A DNA stretch of 64,000 nt from Sphingomonas sp. PP-CC-1A-547. Its GTDB lineage: Bacteria > Pseudomonadota > Alphaproteobacteria > Sphingomonadales > Sphingomonadaceae. This document shows, in pieces, positions 44,959-55,600 of the stretch. Positions within the stretch are counted from its first letter, which is position 1. Each line of letters starts with the position of its first letter. The notes under the pieces were generated by a model. The model was not told the DNA's origin. It saw only the letters and a program-made list of their open reading frames with translations, and did no database searches. Both the position numbers and the translations under genes were made by a program. The stretch lies in contig NZ_RAPZ01000013.1 of the NCBI RefSeq assembly GCF_003610375.1, forward strand, positions 248,001-312,000, read 5' to 3'.

Positions 44959-45572
44959 CACAGCCGCACCTCTGCGTCCGGCGTGGCGATCCATGCGTCG
45001 GTTGCGGCGATCAGTGCCGCGGCATCGGCCCGGCTTTTTATCCACAGCCGCCATGTGTTAATCGCGCGCGACGCAAGATGTGTGCGGATGGCACCGTGGC
45101 AACCTGTCCTGTGCGCCTCGTGCAGTTGGTCTTCCATCATCGGCCGAAGCGGCAAACCCACCGCGTGTGACACACTGTCGAACGAGGTTGCCTGCCCTCC
45201 GCCGTAGCTGTCCGCCACATCGATCATCTCGCCGCCAAGCGTCAGATCGAGCTCACGCAACAAGCTGGCTGCGGTAACCGTATCGCGCGCTGTCTCACAC
45301 GCAGATATCAGTGAGGGAATCACAATATCTTCCGCGCGCCACAGCAACAACCGGGTTGGCGGGACATGCAGTCGTTCGGCCAGCCACCTTATAGTTTCTG
45401 CCGGATTGTCGGTGACGGTGGTGCTGTGTGCCGCCAGATCGAACGCAAGGGTGCCGAAGCTATAGCGCGCGGTGAGCGTGGCGGCGCCGACTAGCAGCGT
45501 GCGTGCTGGAGCCTTGCCGTGCGCGCGCTGGTGGATCCAGGCGGTGAAGAGAGCAACGGTGTCAGTGGTCAT
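44958..45572 (-). CDS. Hypothetical protein of the exonuclease/AAA cassette
   Basis: A 204-residue protein starting MTTDTVALFTAWIHQRAHGK. Helical throughout, no signal peptide, no recognised motif. The stop overlaps the AAA start, so the two are translated together. A strong hairpin precedes it. Confidence 0.6.
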   Translation of the reverse strand: MTTDTVALFTAWIHQRAHGKAPARTLLVGAATLTARYSFGTLAFDLAAHSTTVTDNPAETIRWLAERLHVPPTRLLLWRAEDIVIPSLISACETARDTVTAASLLRELDLTLGGEMIDVADSYGGGQATSFDSVSHAVGLPLRPMMEDQLHEAHRTGCHGAIRTHLASRAINTWRLWIKSRADAAALIAATDAWIATPDAEVRL

Positions 45573-45593
45573 GGACGGTCCTTGAAATGAAAG

Positions 45594-45623
45594 CGGCCCG
45601 GTCATCACGAGATGACCGGGCCG
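45594..45623 (-). terminator. Perfect hairpin inside the minus-strand cassette
   Basis: CGGCCCGGTCATC pairs exactly with GATGACCGGGCCG across ACGA. It lies between the exonuclease stop (45652) and the next start (45572). On the minus strand it is followed by TTTCATTTC, so it may attenuate or terminate transcription from the exonuclease gene into the rest. Confidence 0.6.
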
Positions 45624-45651
45624 GCAGAGGCGGTGGTGACGACGGTAGTGG

Positions 45652-46470
45652 TCAGGCGGTGGCGAAGGCGCGCTCGTCCTCCTCTCTCCGCAGCCTTGCG
45701 GTGACGCGCTCCAGTGCGGCGGCGATGTCCGCATGCAACGCACGCGGGCGGCACCACCGCATCAGCGCGCAGTCGAGGAAGGCAGACAGGTGCGCTAGAT
45801 CCGGCGTTGCCGCGATATGCCGGGCCAGCGCCGCCATCGGCCGGGTGACCAGCGCCTCATCTCCGGCACGCGACGCGTTCCAGGCGAACCATAAGACGAG
45901 CGTGGCTACGGCATCCTCCATCACATATTTGCGAATACGCTCGGTCTCTCCAGCATCCCACAAAACCGCAACATCAGCCCCGCCCACATCGGTTTTCACC
46001 GGTATACCAATCTGATCGCAGATGGTGGCAAGCCCCACCTTACGGCCGTAGCTGCTGTATAAATCAGCCAGATCGGCATGTTCTCCGCCATAGCGGTGTG
46101 CGGCGGCATGGTCGGCAAGCGCCTTTAAGTTCCATAACCGCGCACGTTGCGCCGATAGACGCAGCACCAGCGCGTCGAACTGGCTGCCGTTGAACGACGT
46201 TACGGTGTCGGCTTTCGCCATACGGGTATCAGCTGCATGGATCAGATCGGACTCGTTTGTACCGTGGGCGACGACCAGCGCTTCGATATCGAAGCTCCAG
46301 CCGCCGCCACGATGGCGAGCCTCGGCAAATCCGATCGCGACCGGTTGGTGTGTCGGCCAAGGTGGAAACGAACCGTCCGCCACTTGGGGGGCGATGGTCT
46401 CAATGTCGTAGGCCAGAATCGTCGCTGGCATCTGGATGCCGTCCGAGTGGCGCGATGATGATGCGCGCAT
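45652..46470 (-). CDS. PolB-like 3'-5' exonuclease
   Basis: The 272-residue protein is a DEDD-type exonuclease of the predicted PolB group (PF10108). Asp22 and Glu24 lie in LAYDIETIAP, Asp99 in TSFNGSQFDALVL, and Glu185-Asp186 in YVMEDAVATLVLW, the usual C-terminal signature. The start at 46470 has AGAGGTG 5 bases upstream. It is the first gene of the cassette and diverges from the SNF2 helicase gene, with about 260 bases between starts. Confidence 0.75.
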   Translation of the reverse strand: MRASSSRHSDGIQMPATILAYDIETIAPQVADGSFPPWPTHQPVAIGFAEARHRGGGWSFDIEALVVAHGTNESDLIHAADTRMAKADTVTSFNGSQFDALVLRLSAQRARLWNLKALADHAAAHRYGGEHADLADLYSSYGRKVGLATICDQIGIPVKTDVGGADVAVLWDAGETERIRKYVMEDAVATLVLWFAWNASRAGDEALVTRPMAALARHIAATPDLAHLSAFLDCALMRWCRPRALHADIAAALERVTARLRREEDERAFATA

Positions 46471-46731
46471 GGTTCACCTCTTCATAGAAAGCGGGTCATG
46501 GCCCGCGGGACAACCAAAGCGCTGCAAGGCATGGGCGCAAAACACGCACCTTTTTCCCCTCACTCACTCTGATCACCACGCTGCTCGCAATCAGCGCTCC
46601 CGAACATCTCCAGGCGGTCATTCGCGATTGCAATCGACTGATCGACCAGTCGCGGCCGATTGCTATTGTCCTGCGAGAAAGGATCAGGAACAACGCGGGG
46701 AAGGATTGCCCACCGTTATCGGAACGTACTT

Positions 46732-49700
46732 TTGAAGCTGCTAAGGAATCGCGGAAACGACCGCGTCATCGACCATTTGCGGGCGGCGGGTAACACGGCG
46801 ACGATCCGTGCTGCGGCGTCCAATCTCTCGGTGTTTGGCGTAGCCGCGCTTGTCGATGGTCATCGTCGCGCCCCTGAAGGCAAGCTGCTACTGCCCCCCG
46901 CCGCGCTGCTTGCCGATGGCGTCGCGGGCGGTACCGCGGACCGTGCCGAGCGTAACCGATTGGCCTTGCGGGGAGCCGCGTCCCGAACGTCGGCCTGGCT
47001 GGAACGGGTCGATATACGTGTTGCATCAGGTCGGCTGCCCCAATCCACGTTGATCCTCGACGCCATTGATGGACGTCGAATCGCTATGGTTGGCGCCTGC
47101 GCGCTAACCACCGAAGGCCTTGGCCTGACGCCGGCCGACCGGCTGGGGATCGTTCAGGTAGCGGAAGGCGATGACGAGGCCGTCATGCTGACCGACTGGT
47201 TCGAGGAACAGTGGCAGGGATTACCGATCGATCCGATGGGACGCGCCGAGATCGTCAATGTGTTCGCCCCCGCCGCCGCCCGCCGGCCGGCCGCCGATGT
47301 GTATCTTCGTGTCCTCGACGCAGTCTTCGCCGATATGGGCGAAGGTGCCGACGAAGAATCGATCGTCAAGTCGGCTACGGGCATCCGCAACACCGTGATC
47401 TGGTCGAAGCTGTACCGTTTCCAGCGCGATGGCGCGGTCGGCGCGATCGACAAGCTACAGCGGTACGGCGGCTGCATCATCGCTGACAGCGTCGGCCTGG
47501 GGAAGACGTTCGAGGCGCTTGCCGTCATCAAATATCATGAATTGCGCAACGATCGCGTCCTCGTGCTCGCCCCCAAGCGGCTGCGCGAAAACTGGACGAT
47601 CTGGAAGCAGAACGATCGTCGCAACATGCTGGCGGCGGATCGCTTCAACTACGACGTGCTCAACCACACCGACCTGTCGCGCGAGAGCGGGCTGTCCGGC
47701 GACATCGACCTCAGTCATATTAACTGGGGAAATTACGACCTCATCGTCATCGACGAGTCGCATAATTTTCGGAACAAGACGACGCACCGTGACCGCGAGA
47801 CGCGGTACGACAAGCTGATGCGTCAGGTGATCCAGGCCGGCGTGCGCACCAAGGTGCTGATGCTGTCGGCGACCCCGGTCAACAATCGCCTCGCCGACCT
47901 GAAGAACCAGATCGCGTTCGCGACCGAAGGCAACGACGCCGCGCTCGCCGATCAGAACATCCCGTCGATCGAGGGCACGATCCGCTTCGCACAGGGCGCG
48001 TTCAATCGCTGGCTGGCGATGCCAGAGGAACGACGGACGTCGGAACGGCTGCTTGACATGCTCGGCTTCGATTATTTTCGTCTGCTCGACCTGCTGACGA
48101 TCGCCCGGAGCCGCAAGCATATCGAGCGCTATTATGGCACCGCGGAGACGGGCCGCTTTCCCGAACGCCGCGCGCCGATCAACATCAAGGCCGACGTCGA
48201 CACGACCGGCGCGTTCCCGCCGATCGGCGATATCAACGCGGACATCCGCCGTCTGACGCTCGCCGCGTACGCCCCACTGCGCTATGTGCTGCGATCGAAG
48301 CAGGAGGCGTACGACCGCGCCTACAACCAGCAGGTCCGCGGCGGGCAGTCCGTGTTCCGCCAGCTCGACCGCGAGGAAAGCCTGGTCCACCTGCTGCGCG
48401 TCAACCTGCTGAAGCGGATGGAAAGCTCGGTCCACAGCTTCGCGCTGACGCTGGAACGGCAGCTGGCGACGGTCGACACACTGATCGGCCGCATCGACGC
48501 GCATGACGGCGCGATCGAGGAAGTATCGATCGACGATATCGAGGTTGATGATCCGCTATTCGAGACGCTGGCCGTCGGCAAATCCGTCCGCGTCCTGCTC
48601 GCCGACGCGGACCGGGTGCGCTGGCGACAGGATCTGACCGAGGACCGCCTGCTATTGGAGGCATTGCTGGCAGCGGCGCGGACGATCACGCCCGAACGCG
48701 ATGCCAAGCTGGCGGCGTTGCGGCGGTTCATTGCCGACAAGCAGGCCAACCCGTTCAACGCGGGCAACTGCAAAGTAATCGTCTTCACGGCGTTCGCCGA
48801 TACCGCCGGCTATCTGTATCGCGCACTCGCGTCCGACATCGACGGCACCGTCGCACTGGTGACGGGAACGGGCGCGAACAAGACGACCGCGAAGGGCGTC
48901 CGCACCGACCTGGCCTCGATCCTGACCGCCTTCTCGCCGCGTTCGAAAGGACGCGCCGATGGCGAGAATGATGACGCGGGCGAGCCCGAGATCGACCTGC
49001 TGATCGCCACCGACGTTATCAGCGAGGGGCAGAACCTGCAGGATTGCGACTGCCTCATCAACTATGACATCCACTGGAACCCGGTGCGGATCGTCCAGCG
49101 CTTCGGCCGGATCGACCGGCTGGGATCGCGCAATGCGGAGATCCAGCTCGTCAATTTCTGGCCGAACGTCGACCTCGACACCTATATCAACCTCGAACGT
49201 CGCGTATCCGGGCGGATGGTGCTGCTCGACGTGTCGGCGACCGGCGAGGAGAACATCATCGAGGCGCAGGCTGGCGACACGATGAACGACCTCGACTATC
49301 GCCGCCGCCAGCTGGAGACGTTGCAGACGACGGTGATCGACCTTGAGGATCTGTCGTCCGGCGTGTCGATCGCCGATCTGACGCTGAATGACCTGCGGAT
49401 CGACTTGGCTGGGCTGAACGTCGACGAGCGTGGAGCCCTCGTCCGGATGCCGCTAACCGCGTACGCCGTCGTGACCGCCACGCCGGACATTCCCGCCGGC
49501 GCCATCTTCTGCCTGCGCGCGGAGACGCCCGCCGCGCTGGCCGCGATCGCCATCGCCGATCCGCTGCGCCCCCACGTGCTGGTGCATGTGAGCGAGGACG
49601 GCGCGATGCTGCTGCCGCCGGGACAGGCCAAGCGTGTGCTTGACCGGCTGAAATGGCTCGGCGACCGCGGGCGCGCGATCGACACCGACGCGTGGGACCA

Positions 49701-49905
49701 GTTCGATGCGGCTACGCGGGGCGGCCTCGCGATGGAGGAATGGCGCGACCTCCTCGCCAGCGCGCTCGCCGCCGTCACCGGCAAGGCAGAGGAGCGTGCG
49801 GTCGCCAGCCTGTTCTCGCCCGGCGGTACGCTGGGCGGCGCTGACTTTGCGGGCATCGACGATTGGGAAGTGGTCGCCTGGGTTGCGGTGCTGCCCTCCG
49901 CATGA
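46732..49905 (+). CDS. SNF2-type helicase with degenerate phospholipase-D-like N-terminus
   Basis: The 1057-residue protein from the TTG at 46732 starts with about 200 residues resembling the PLD-like domain that often heads these helicases (GNDRVIDHLRAAGNTATIRAAASNLSVFGVAAL); no HKD catalytic motif is visible. Two RecA-like helicase lobes follow: Walker A DSVGLGKT (252-259), DESH (341-344), SATPVNNRLADLKNQ, and motif VI QRFGRIDRLGS (from 789). It probably remodels or translocates on DNA. A later start is not excluded. It heads the four-gene operon, and the DUF4391 start overlaps its stop by 4 bases. Confidence 0.85.
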   Translation: MKLLRNRGNDRVIDHLRAAGNTATIRAAASNLSVFGVAALVDGHRRAPEGKLLLPPAALLADGVAGGTADRAERNRLALRGAASRTSAWLERVDIRVASGRLPQSTLILDAIDGRRIAMVGACALTTEGLGLTPADRLGIVQVAEGDDEAVMLTDWFEEQWQGLPIDPMGRAEIVNVFAPAAARRPAADVYLRVLDAVFADMGEGADEESIVKSATGIRNTVIWSKLYRFQRDGAVGAIDKLQRYGGCIIADSVGLGKTFEALAVIKYHELRNDRVLVLAPKRLRENWTIWKQNDRRNMLAADRFNYDVLNHTDLSRESGLSGDIDLSHINWGNYDLIVIDESHNFRNKTTHRDRETRYDKLMRQVIQAGVRTKVLMLSATPVNNRLADLKNQIAFATEGNDAALADQNIPSIEGTIRFAQGAFNRWLAMPEERRTSERLLDMLGFDYFRLLDLLTIARSRKHIERYYGTAETGRFPERRAPINIKADVDTTGAFPPIGDINADIRRLTLAAYAPLRYVLRSKQEAYDRAYNQQVRGGQSVFRQLDREESLVHLLRVNLLKRMESSVHSFALTLERQLATVDTLIGRIDAHDGAIEEVSIDDIEVDDPLFETLAVGKSVRVLLADADRVRWRQDLTEDRLLLEALLAAARTITPERDAKLAALRRFIADKQANPFNAGNCKVIVFTAFADTAGYLYRALASDIDGTVALVTGTGANKTTAKGVRTDLASILTAFSPRSKGRADGENDDAGEPEIDLLIATDVISEGQNLQDCDCLINYDIHWNPVRIVQRFGRIDRLGSRNAEIQLVNFWPNVDLDTYINLERRVSGRMVLLDVSATGEENIIEAQAGDTMNDLDYRRRQLETLQTTVIDLEDLSSGVSIADLTLNDLRIDLAGLNVDERGALVRMPLTAYAVVTATPDIPAGAIFCLRAETPAALAAIAIADPLRPHVLVHVSEDGAMLLPPGQAKRVLDRLKWLGDRGRAIDTDAWDQFDAATRGGLAMEEWRDLLASALAAVTGKAEERAVASLFSPGGTLGGADFAGIDDWEVVAWVAVLPSA

Positions 49906-50660
49906 TGCTGGGCCGCCTGTTCGACGCGCTCGCCCTGCCCGCCTCCGCGCAAATGGAGCGGCGCGTGCCCAAGGCGCTGCTGGCCGAGCATGGCGCATCC
50001 AGCGCAGGCGACCGCAAGCTGGTCGACGCGGGGATCGAGCGGCTGCGCTGGCGGGCCACGCTGAAGCCCGCAACGATCGGCGTCCCGGCAATGACCGACG
50101 AGACCCGCGATTATGCGGAGATCGCGGTGCTGACGCTGGAGACGCGCGCCGGGGCCAATGCAATGCGGCTCGCTCGCATCGCACATAGTGCCATCCCCTA
50201 TCCGCTAATCCTGATTACCGGGACGGCCGATGCTGCCACGATCAGCGTCGCGCCGAAGCGACGGCACGAACGGCATGCAGATCGCTTCGTGATCGAGCGG
50301 CTGGTGCTGTCACCCGACCTCGAGGAGCCGGGCGACGAACCCGCCGCCGCGTTCATGGCGAGCCTTGCGGTTGCCGACTTGCCCGCCGCCAGCCTATGGT
50401 CGCTGTACGAGGGGATAATCGACCGTATCGAAGCCTGTGCCGCCGCCCGGATCACGGGTGAGTTTCGCTTGCCCGCCAACGCGCATGAGGCTGAGACCCG
50501 CCGCAGGGCGCTGGGCGCGCATGACGGACAAGTTCGCGAGGTGGCGCGGCTACGCAAGGCCGCCGCTGCCGAAAAGCGGCTGTCGACGCGGGTCGCATTA
50601 TCCCACACCATCACCGGGGCCGAAGCAGAACTTCGCCGCCTCACTCACTTGCTGGCCTGA
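49902..50660 (+). CDS. DUF4391-like protein
   Basis: The 252-residue protein begins MMLGRLFDALALPASAQMERRVPKALL and contains IERLRWRATLKPATIGVPAMTDETRDYAEIAVLTLETR, the stretch I associate with DUF4391 (PF14335). The C-terminus is helical (RRRALGAHDGQVREVARLRKAAAAEKR). Its function is unknown. Its position between an SNF2 helicase and type III mod/res genes suggests an adaptor for that system. Confidence 0.68.
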   Translation: MMLGRLFDALALPASAQMERRVPKALLAEHGASSAGDRKLVDAGIERLRWRATLKPATIGVPAMTDETRDYAEIAVLTLETRAGANAMRLARIAHSAIPYPLILITGTADAATISVAPKRRHERHADRFVIERLVLSPDLEEPGDEPAAAFMASLAVADLPAASLWSLYEGIIDRIEACAAARITGEFRLPANAHEAETRRRALGAHDGQVREVARLRKAAAAEKRLSTRVALSHTITGAEAELRRLTHLLA

Positions 50661-50677
50661 GCCGGCGCGGAGCAGAT

Positions 50678-52609
50678 ATGACGATCGAGCGCATGACCCT
50701 CAACGACCCCGAAGCCCAAAGCGCCGATCCCGTCGCCGACAATATTGCGGCGTTGAAGGCGCTGTTTCCGGCTGCCGTCGCCGACAGCCGGATCGACTTC
50801 GACACGCTGCGTCAGTTGCTTGGTGACGAAGTGGAAGACGGCGACGAACGCTACGGCCTCAACTGGCCGGGCAAGCGCCTCGCTCGTCGAATAGCGCTAA
50901 CCCCGTCAACCGGCGCGTTGTTGCCGGCTCGCAAGGAAAGCGTAAAATGGGAATCGACCCGTAACCTCATGATAGAAGGCGACAATCTAGAAGTATTGAA
51001 ACTGATCCAGAAAAGTTATGCGGAAAGCGTAGATTTGATTTACATCGATCCGCCTTACAATACCGCCGGGGACTTTGTTTACAATGATAACTTCCGCGAT
51101 ACGCTCAAAGACTACTTGCTCCAGACTGGTCAGATTGACGATAGTGGCCATCTCACCTCAGATTCAGAGGGTTCAGGCAGATATCATTCACGCTGGATGA
51201 GTATGATATATGCCCGACTGATAGCTGCCCGACCATTGCTTAGTCCGACCGGAGTGATTCTCGTTTCTATTAATGAGATTGAGTATCCCCGTCTTCGTCA
51301 GATTCTTGAGGACGTATTTGGCGATGAGAACCATTTAGTAGATTTTGTATGGAACAACGAGGGCAATGTTGATCAGCAGAGCGCGATTAAGGGAGTGCAC
51401 GAGTACGTTGTAGCATTCTGTCGCGACCGGTCAGTATTTTCCAAACCACCCGTAATAGATCCAAATATATCTGATGATAGCAAACTTTATAATGATACTA
51501 TTGAGAATTCTATTACAAAGAATGGTCCTGCAAATCCTCCATCGACCGTTACACTTCCAGAAGGGTTCCCAGCCCTATTTAAAGATGGATTATTGAAACC
51601 GCGGGAAGATGTTTGGCCATACATCATTGACCCTTTAGAGGTGCGCGGTGGAAAGCTCGTCTCCCCCGGACGAGTACGTAGCGGATGGAGCTCACGAAAC
51701 CTGCTTGAGCTGTACTGTCAAAACGGATGCGTTCCTATCCAAGATAGCGAAGGGAAACAAACTTGGTTTTCTTTGAAGGAAACGGGCGCTATCTACGGCT
51801 TCAAGTCGCGATCACAACAGCAAAGTCACGTTCTATCGGTCATTCGAAACGTAGGAACGACAAAGCAGAATAGCTCGCAGCTTCAAAAGATAGGTGTAGA
51901 GTTCAGCTATCCTAAGCCCGTTTTGTTGATACAATACCTTATCAGCGTATTTACCGCAGATAAGAAAGATGCGCTTGTCATGGATTTCTTTGCCGGCTCT
52001 GGGACAACCGGGGAGGCTGTCGCGAGACAGAACGTCAAAGACGATGGCACGAGAGCGTATGTGTTGGTCCAGTTGCCGACTGAAAATAGCCGTAGAGGGT
52101 CCGCCGATTTGGGTAAGGCCGTTCGAAAGCGTCTGGCCCATACCGCGGCCACCTTTGCTAGCAAAAAAGGCACTCAGGGTTTCCGTGTCTACAAGCTCGC
52201 AACCTCCAACTTGCGCGTGTGGCAGCCTGGCGACAATCTCGTTGCCGATTTGCTCGCCGCCGCAGACAACATAGTTCAAGGCCGGACGGAAGACGATCTG
52301 CTTACCGAGTTGCTACTCAAGCAGGGCATCGACCTGACCGAGCCGATGGTGACGGAGACGATTGCAGGCGCGCCCGTCCATGCGATGGGCGGCGGCGTTC
52401 TGGTCGTGTGCCTCGCCCGCATCACCGCCGCCGGTGCCGAGGCGCTGGCGGACGGCATCGCCGACTGGATCATCGCGCTGAACCCTGTTTCGGCCGCGAC
52501 GATCTTCTTCAAGGATGCCGGTTTCGAGAATGACGTCGCCAAGGCCAACGTCGCCGCGATCCTGGACCAGCGGCTCGACGACAAACTGCTGAAGGTCCGC
52601 AGCCTGTGA
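50678..52609 (+). CDS. mod: Type III restriction-modification DNA methyltransferase (Mod)
   Basis: The 643-residue protein is a beta-class N6-adenine (or N4-cytosine) methyltransferase: motif IV DPPYNT (from Asp124) comes before the SAM-binding FAGSGTT (438-444), the order found in type III Mod subunits. Between them lies the target-recognition region. Bases about 50940-52200 are much richer in A and T than the ends of the gene and its neighbours, which suggests that this region was exchanged. The stop overlaps the res GTG start by 4 bases. Confidence 0.9.
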   Translation: MTIERMTLNDPEAQSADPVADNIAALKALFPAAVADSRIDFDTLRQLLGDEVEDGDERYGLNWPGKRLARRIALTPSTGALLPARKESVKWESTRNLMIEGDNLEVLKLIQKSYAESVDLIYIDPPYNTAGDFVYNDNFRDTLKDYLLQTGQIDDSGHLTSDSEGSGRYHSRWMSMIYARLIAARPLLSPTGVILVSINEIEYPRLRQILEDVFGDENHLVDFVWNNEGNVDQQSAIKGVHEYVVAFCRDRSVFSKPPVIDPNISDDSKLYNDTIENSITKNGPANPPSTVTLPEGFPALFKDGLLKPREDVWPYIIDPLEVRGGKLVSPGRVRSGWSSRNLLELYCQNGCVPIQDSEGKQTWFSLKETGAIYGFKSRSQQQSHVLSVIRNVGTTKQNSSQLQKIGVEFSYPKPVLLIQYLISVFTADKKDALVMDFFAGSGTTGEAVARQNVKDDGTRAYVLVQLPTENSRRGSADLGKAVRKRLAHTAATFASKKGTQGFRVYKLATSNLRVWQPGDNLVADLLAAADNIVQGRTEDDLLTELLLKQGIDLTEPMVTETIAGAPVHAMGGGVLVVCLARITAAGAEALADGIADWIIALNPVSAATIFFKDAGFENDVAKANVAAILDQRLDDKLLKVRSL

Positions 52610-55600
52610 AGCTGAAATTCGAATCCGACCTCGATTACCAGCTACAGGCAATCGAGGCGGTGTGCGACCTGTTCAAGGGACAGGACATCAATCGTACCGA
52701 ATTCACCGTCAGCCGCGTTGCCGCGGATGCGGCTCAGGGTGCGTTGGGGCTGGACGAATCGACGCTGGGCATCGGCAACCGCCTGACTCTGCTTGATGAC
52801 GAAATCCTTGCCAACCTGAACGCCGTGCAGCTTCGCAACGGACTCGCCCCGGCGTCGGCGCTGACGAACGGCAATTTTACCATCGAGATGGAGACGGGGA
52901 CGGGCAAGACCTATGTCTATCTCCGCACCGTGTTCGAGCTGAACAAGCGGTTCGGCTTCACGAAGTTCGTCATCGTCGTGCCCAGCGTGGCGATCCGCGA
53001 GGGCGTGGCCAAGACGATCGAGATGACCGCCGACCACTTCCGCGCGCTCTATGCTGGGGTGGCCGTCGATGCGTTCGTCTACGACAGTGCCAAGCTGGGG
53101 CAGGTCCGCGACTTCGCCACCGCCTCGACGATCAAGATCATGATCGGCACGATCGGTGCGTTCAACAAGCAGGACACCAACGTGTTCTACACGCCGCACG
53201 AGAAGACCGGCGGCGAACGGCCGGTCGATCTGGTTCGCGCGGCGCGCCCGGTGCTGATCGTCGATGAACCGCAATCGGTGCAGGGTCGCGACCCCGACAG
53301 CGCGGGTGCGAGGGCGTTGCGCGAGATGCACCCACTGTGCACCGTCGGCTATTCCGCGACCCACCTGCACACCCACCATATGCTGTACCGGCTCGATGCG
53401 ATCGACGCTTATGAGCGCAAGCTCGTGAAACGCATCGACGTCGCCGGCGCGGAAGTACGCGGCGCGAACAACACCGCCTATGTCCGGTTGGTGTCCGTGA
53501 AGACCGCGAAGAACAAACCCCCGGTCGCGACGGTGGAGATCGACCTGCAGGGTGCGGGCGAGGTTCGCCGGACAGAGATGACGGTCCGCGATGGCGACGA
53601 CTTGAAGGACCGCACAAACCGCGACGTGTACCGCGACGTCTCGGTCGGCACGATCGAGGGCGGCAAGGGGCGTGAGTTGGTCCAGCTCAACATACCCGGC
53701 GACGTCGTGTATCTCCGCCCGGGCCAGGCGCATGGCGATGTCGACCGCGACGGGATCGTCCGGCGCATGATCGAACGCACGATCCGCGAACATTTTCTCC
53801 GCGAACGCGCGTTCCGCGAACAGGGCCAGCACATCAAGGTGCTGAGCCTGTTCTTCATCGACCGTGTCGAGAATTACCGGGCCTACGCCGAGGACGGCAC
53901 GCAGACACTGGGCAAGTACGGACGAATGTTCGAGGAGGAATATCGCAAGCTCGCCGGCCATCCCGACTTCCGTGAGTCGCTGTTCGCCGGTCGTCAGCCC
54001 GAGCCGGAATCTGCCCACGATGGCTATTTCTCGATCGACAAGAAGGGTGTGCCGGTCGAAGCCGAACTCAACGCTGCCGGCGACTTCCGGAACGCCAAGA
54101 GCCGCGAGGAGGCCGAACGCGCCTTCCGCCTCATCATGCGCGAGAAAGAGAAGCTGCTCGACGAAGCCGAACCTCTGCGCTTCATCTTCTCGCACTCGGC
54201 GCTGCGTGAGGGTTGGGACAATCCGAACGTTTTCCAAATCTGCACTCTGCGCGAGATGGGGACGAACCGCGAACGTCGGCAGACGATCGGCCGTGGTCTT
54301 CGCCTGTGTGTCGACGCCAATGGCGACCGCCGGCGCGACGAGGGGCTGAACGTTCTCACGGTCATCGCCGACGAGAGCTTCGAAACATTCGCCGAGGGCC
54401 TGCAGAAACAGATCGAGGAGGATCTCGGGATCAGCTTCGGCACCGTCGTCGCCGACAGCTTCGCAGCGCTTGTGTACGAGACGCCGGACGGCACACAGCC
54501 GATGGGCGTAGAGGAATCGCGCGCGCTGTTCGATCACTTGCGCGATGAGGGCTTGATCGATGCCGCCGGCAAGATCCAGGACAGCCTGCGTACTGCACTC
54601 AAGGACAACACGCTGGTCCTGCCCGACCGCTTCGCCGCCGTCGCGGGTCCGGCGCGGGCTCTGCTGGTCAAGCTGGCCGGCCGGCTGGATATTCGCAATG
54701 CCGACGAACGGCGAACGGTGAAGCTCAACAAGGCGGTGTTTCTCAGCGAGGACTTCAAGGCCCTGTGGGACCGGATCAAGCACCGCACCACCTATCGGCT
54801 GGCATTCGATCCCGACGCGCTGATTTCGGATGCGGCCGGACGCATTGCGAACGCGCCCCACGTCGCACGCGCACAGCTACGCTGGCGCAAAGCGGGGCTC
54901 GCGATCGGTCGCGGCGGTGTCGATACCGGTGAAGAGACGACCTCCGGCTTCGTCACCGTCTCCCCGGAAAGCATCGTCGTCCCCGACGTGCTGGGCGAAC
55001 TGCAGAACCGCACACAGTTGCGCCGCGCGTCACTGGCGAAGATCCTGATCGACAGTGGCCGGCTCGACGACCTGAAGCTCAACCCTGCGGCCTTCATCGA
55101 CCAGGCTGCGGACCTGATTGAACGCGCCAAAATCGCCGCGCTAGTCACCGGCGTCCGTTATCAGAAGATCGGCGACGACGTGTTCTACGCGCAGGAGCTG
55201 TTCGAATCGGAAGAGCTGAAGGGCTATCTCGGCCGTATGGTTGAGACCAAGAAGTCGGTCTACGACGCGGTCATCTGGGACTCATCGACGATCGAACGGC
55301 CCTTCGCTGAAGCGCTGGACAGCAACGAAGCGGTGAAGGTGTTCGCCAAGTTGCCGTCATGGTTCAAGGTCGCCACACCCCTGGGGTCATACAATCCAGA
55401 TTGGGCGGTGCTCGTGTCGACCGAGGCAGGCGAGCGGCTATATTTCGTCGCAGAGACGAAGGGCGTGCTGCTGATGGAAGACTTGCGCGGGTCCGAGGCG
55501 GCGAAGATCGAATGCGGCAAGCGCCACTTCGCCAGCGTGGCACGGTCGGAAACCGAGCCAATGTTCACGGTGGCCCGCACCGTAGAGGACCTGCTGACCC

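Noticed and set aside
52642-54861. 739-codon minus-strand frame opposite res
   Set aside because: The plus strand carries all helicase and nuclease motifs; this frame has none.
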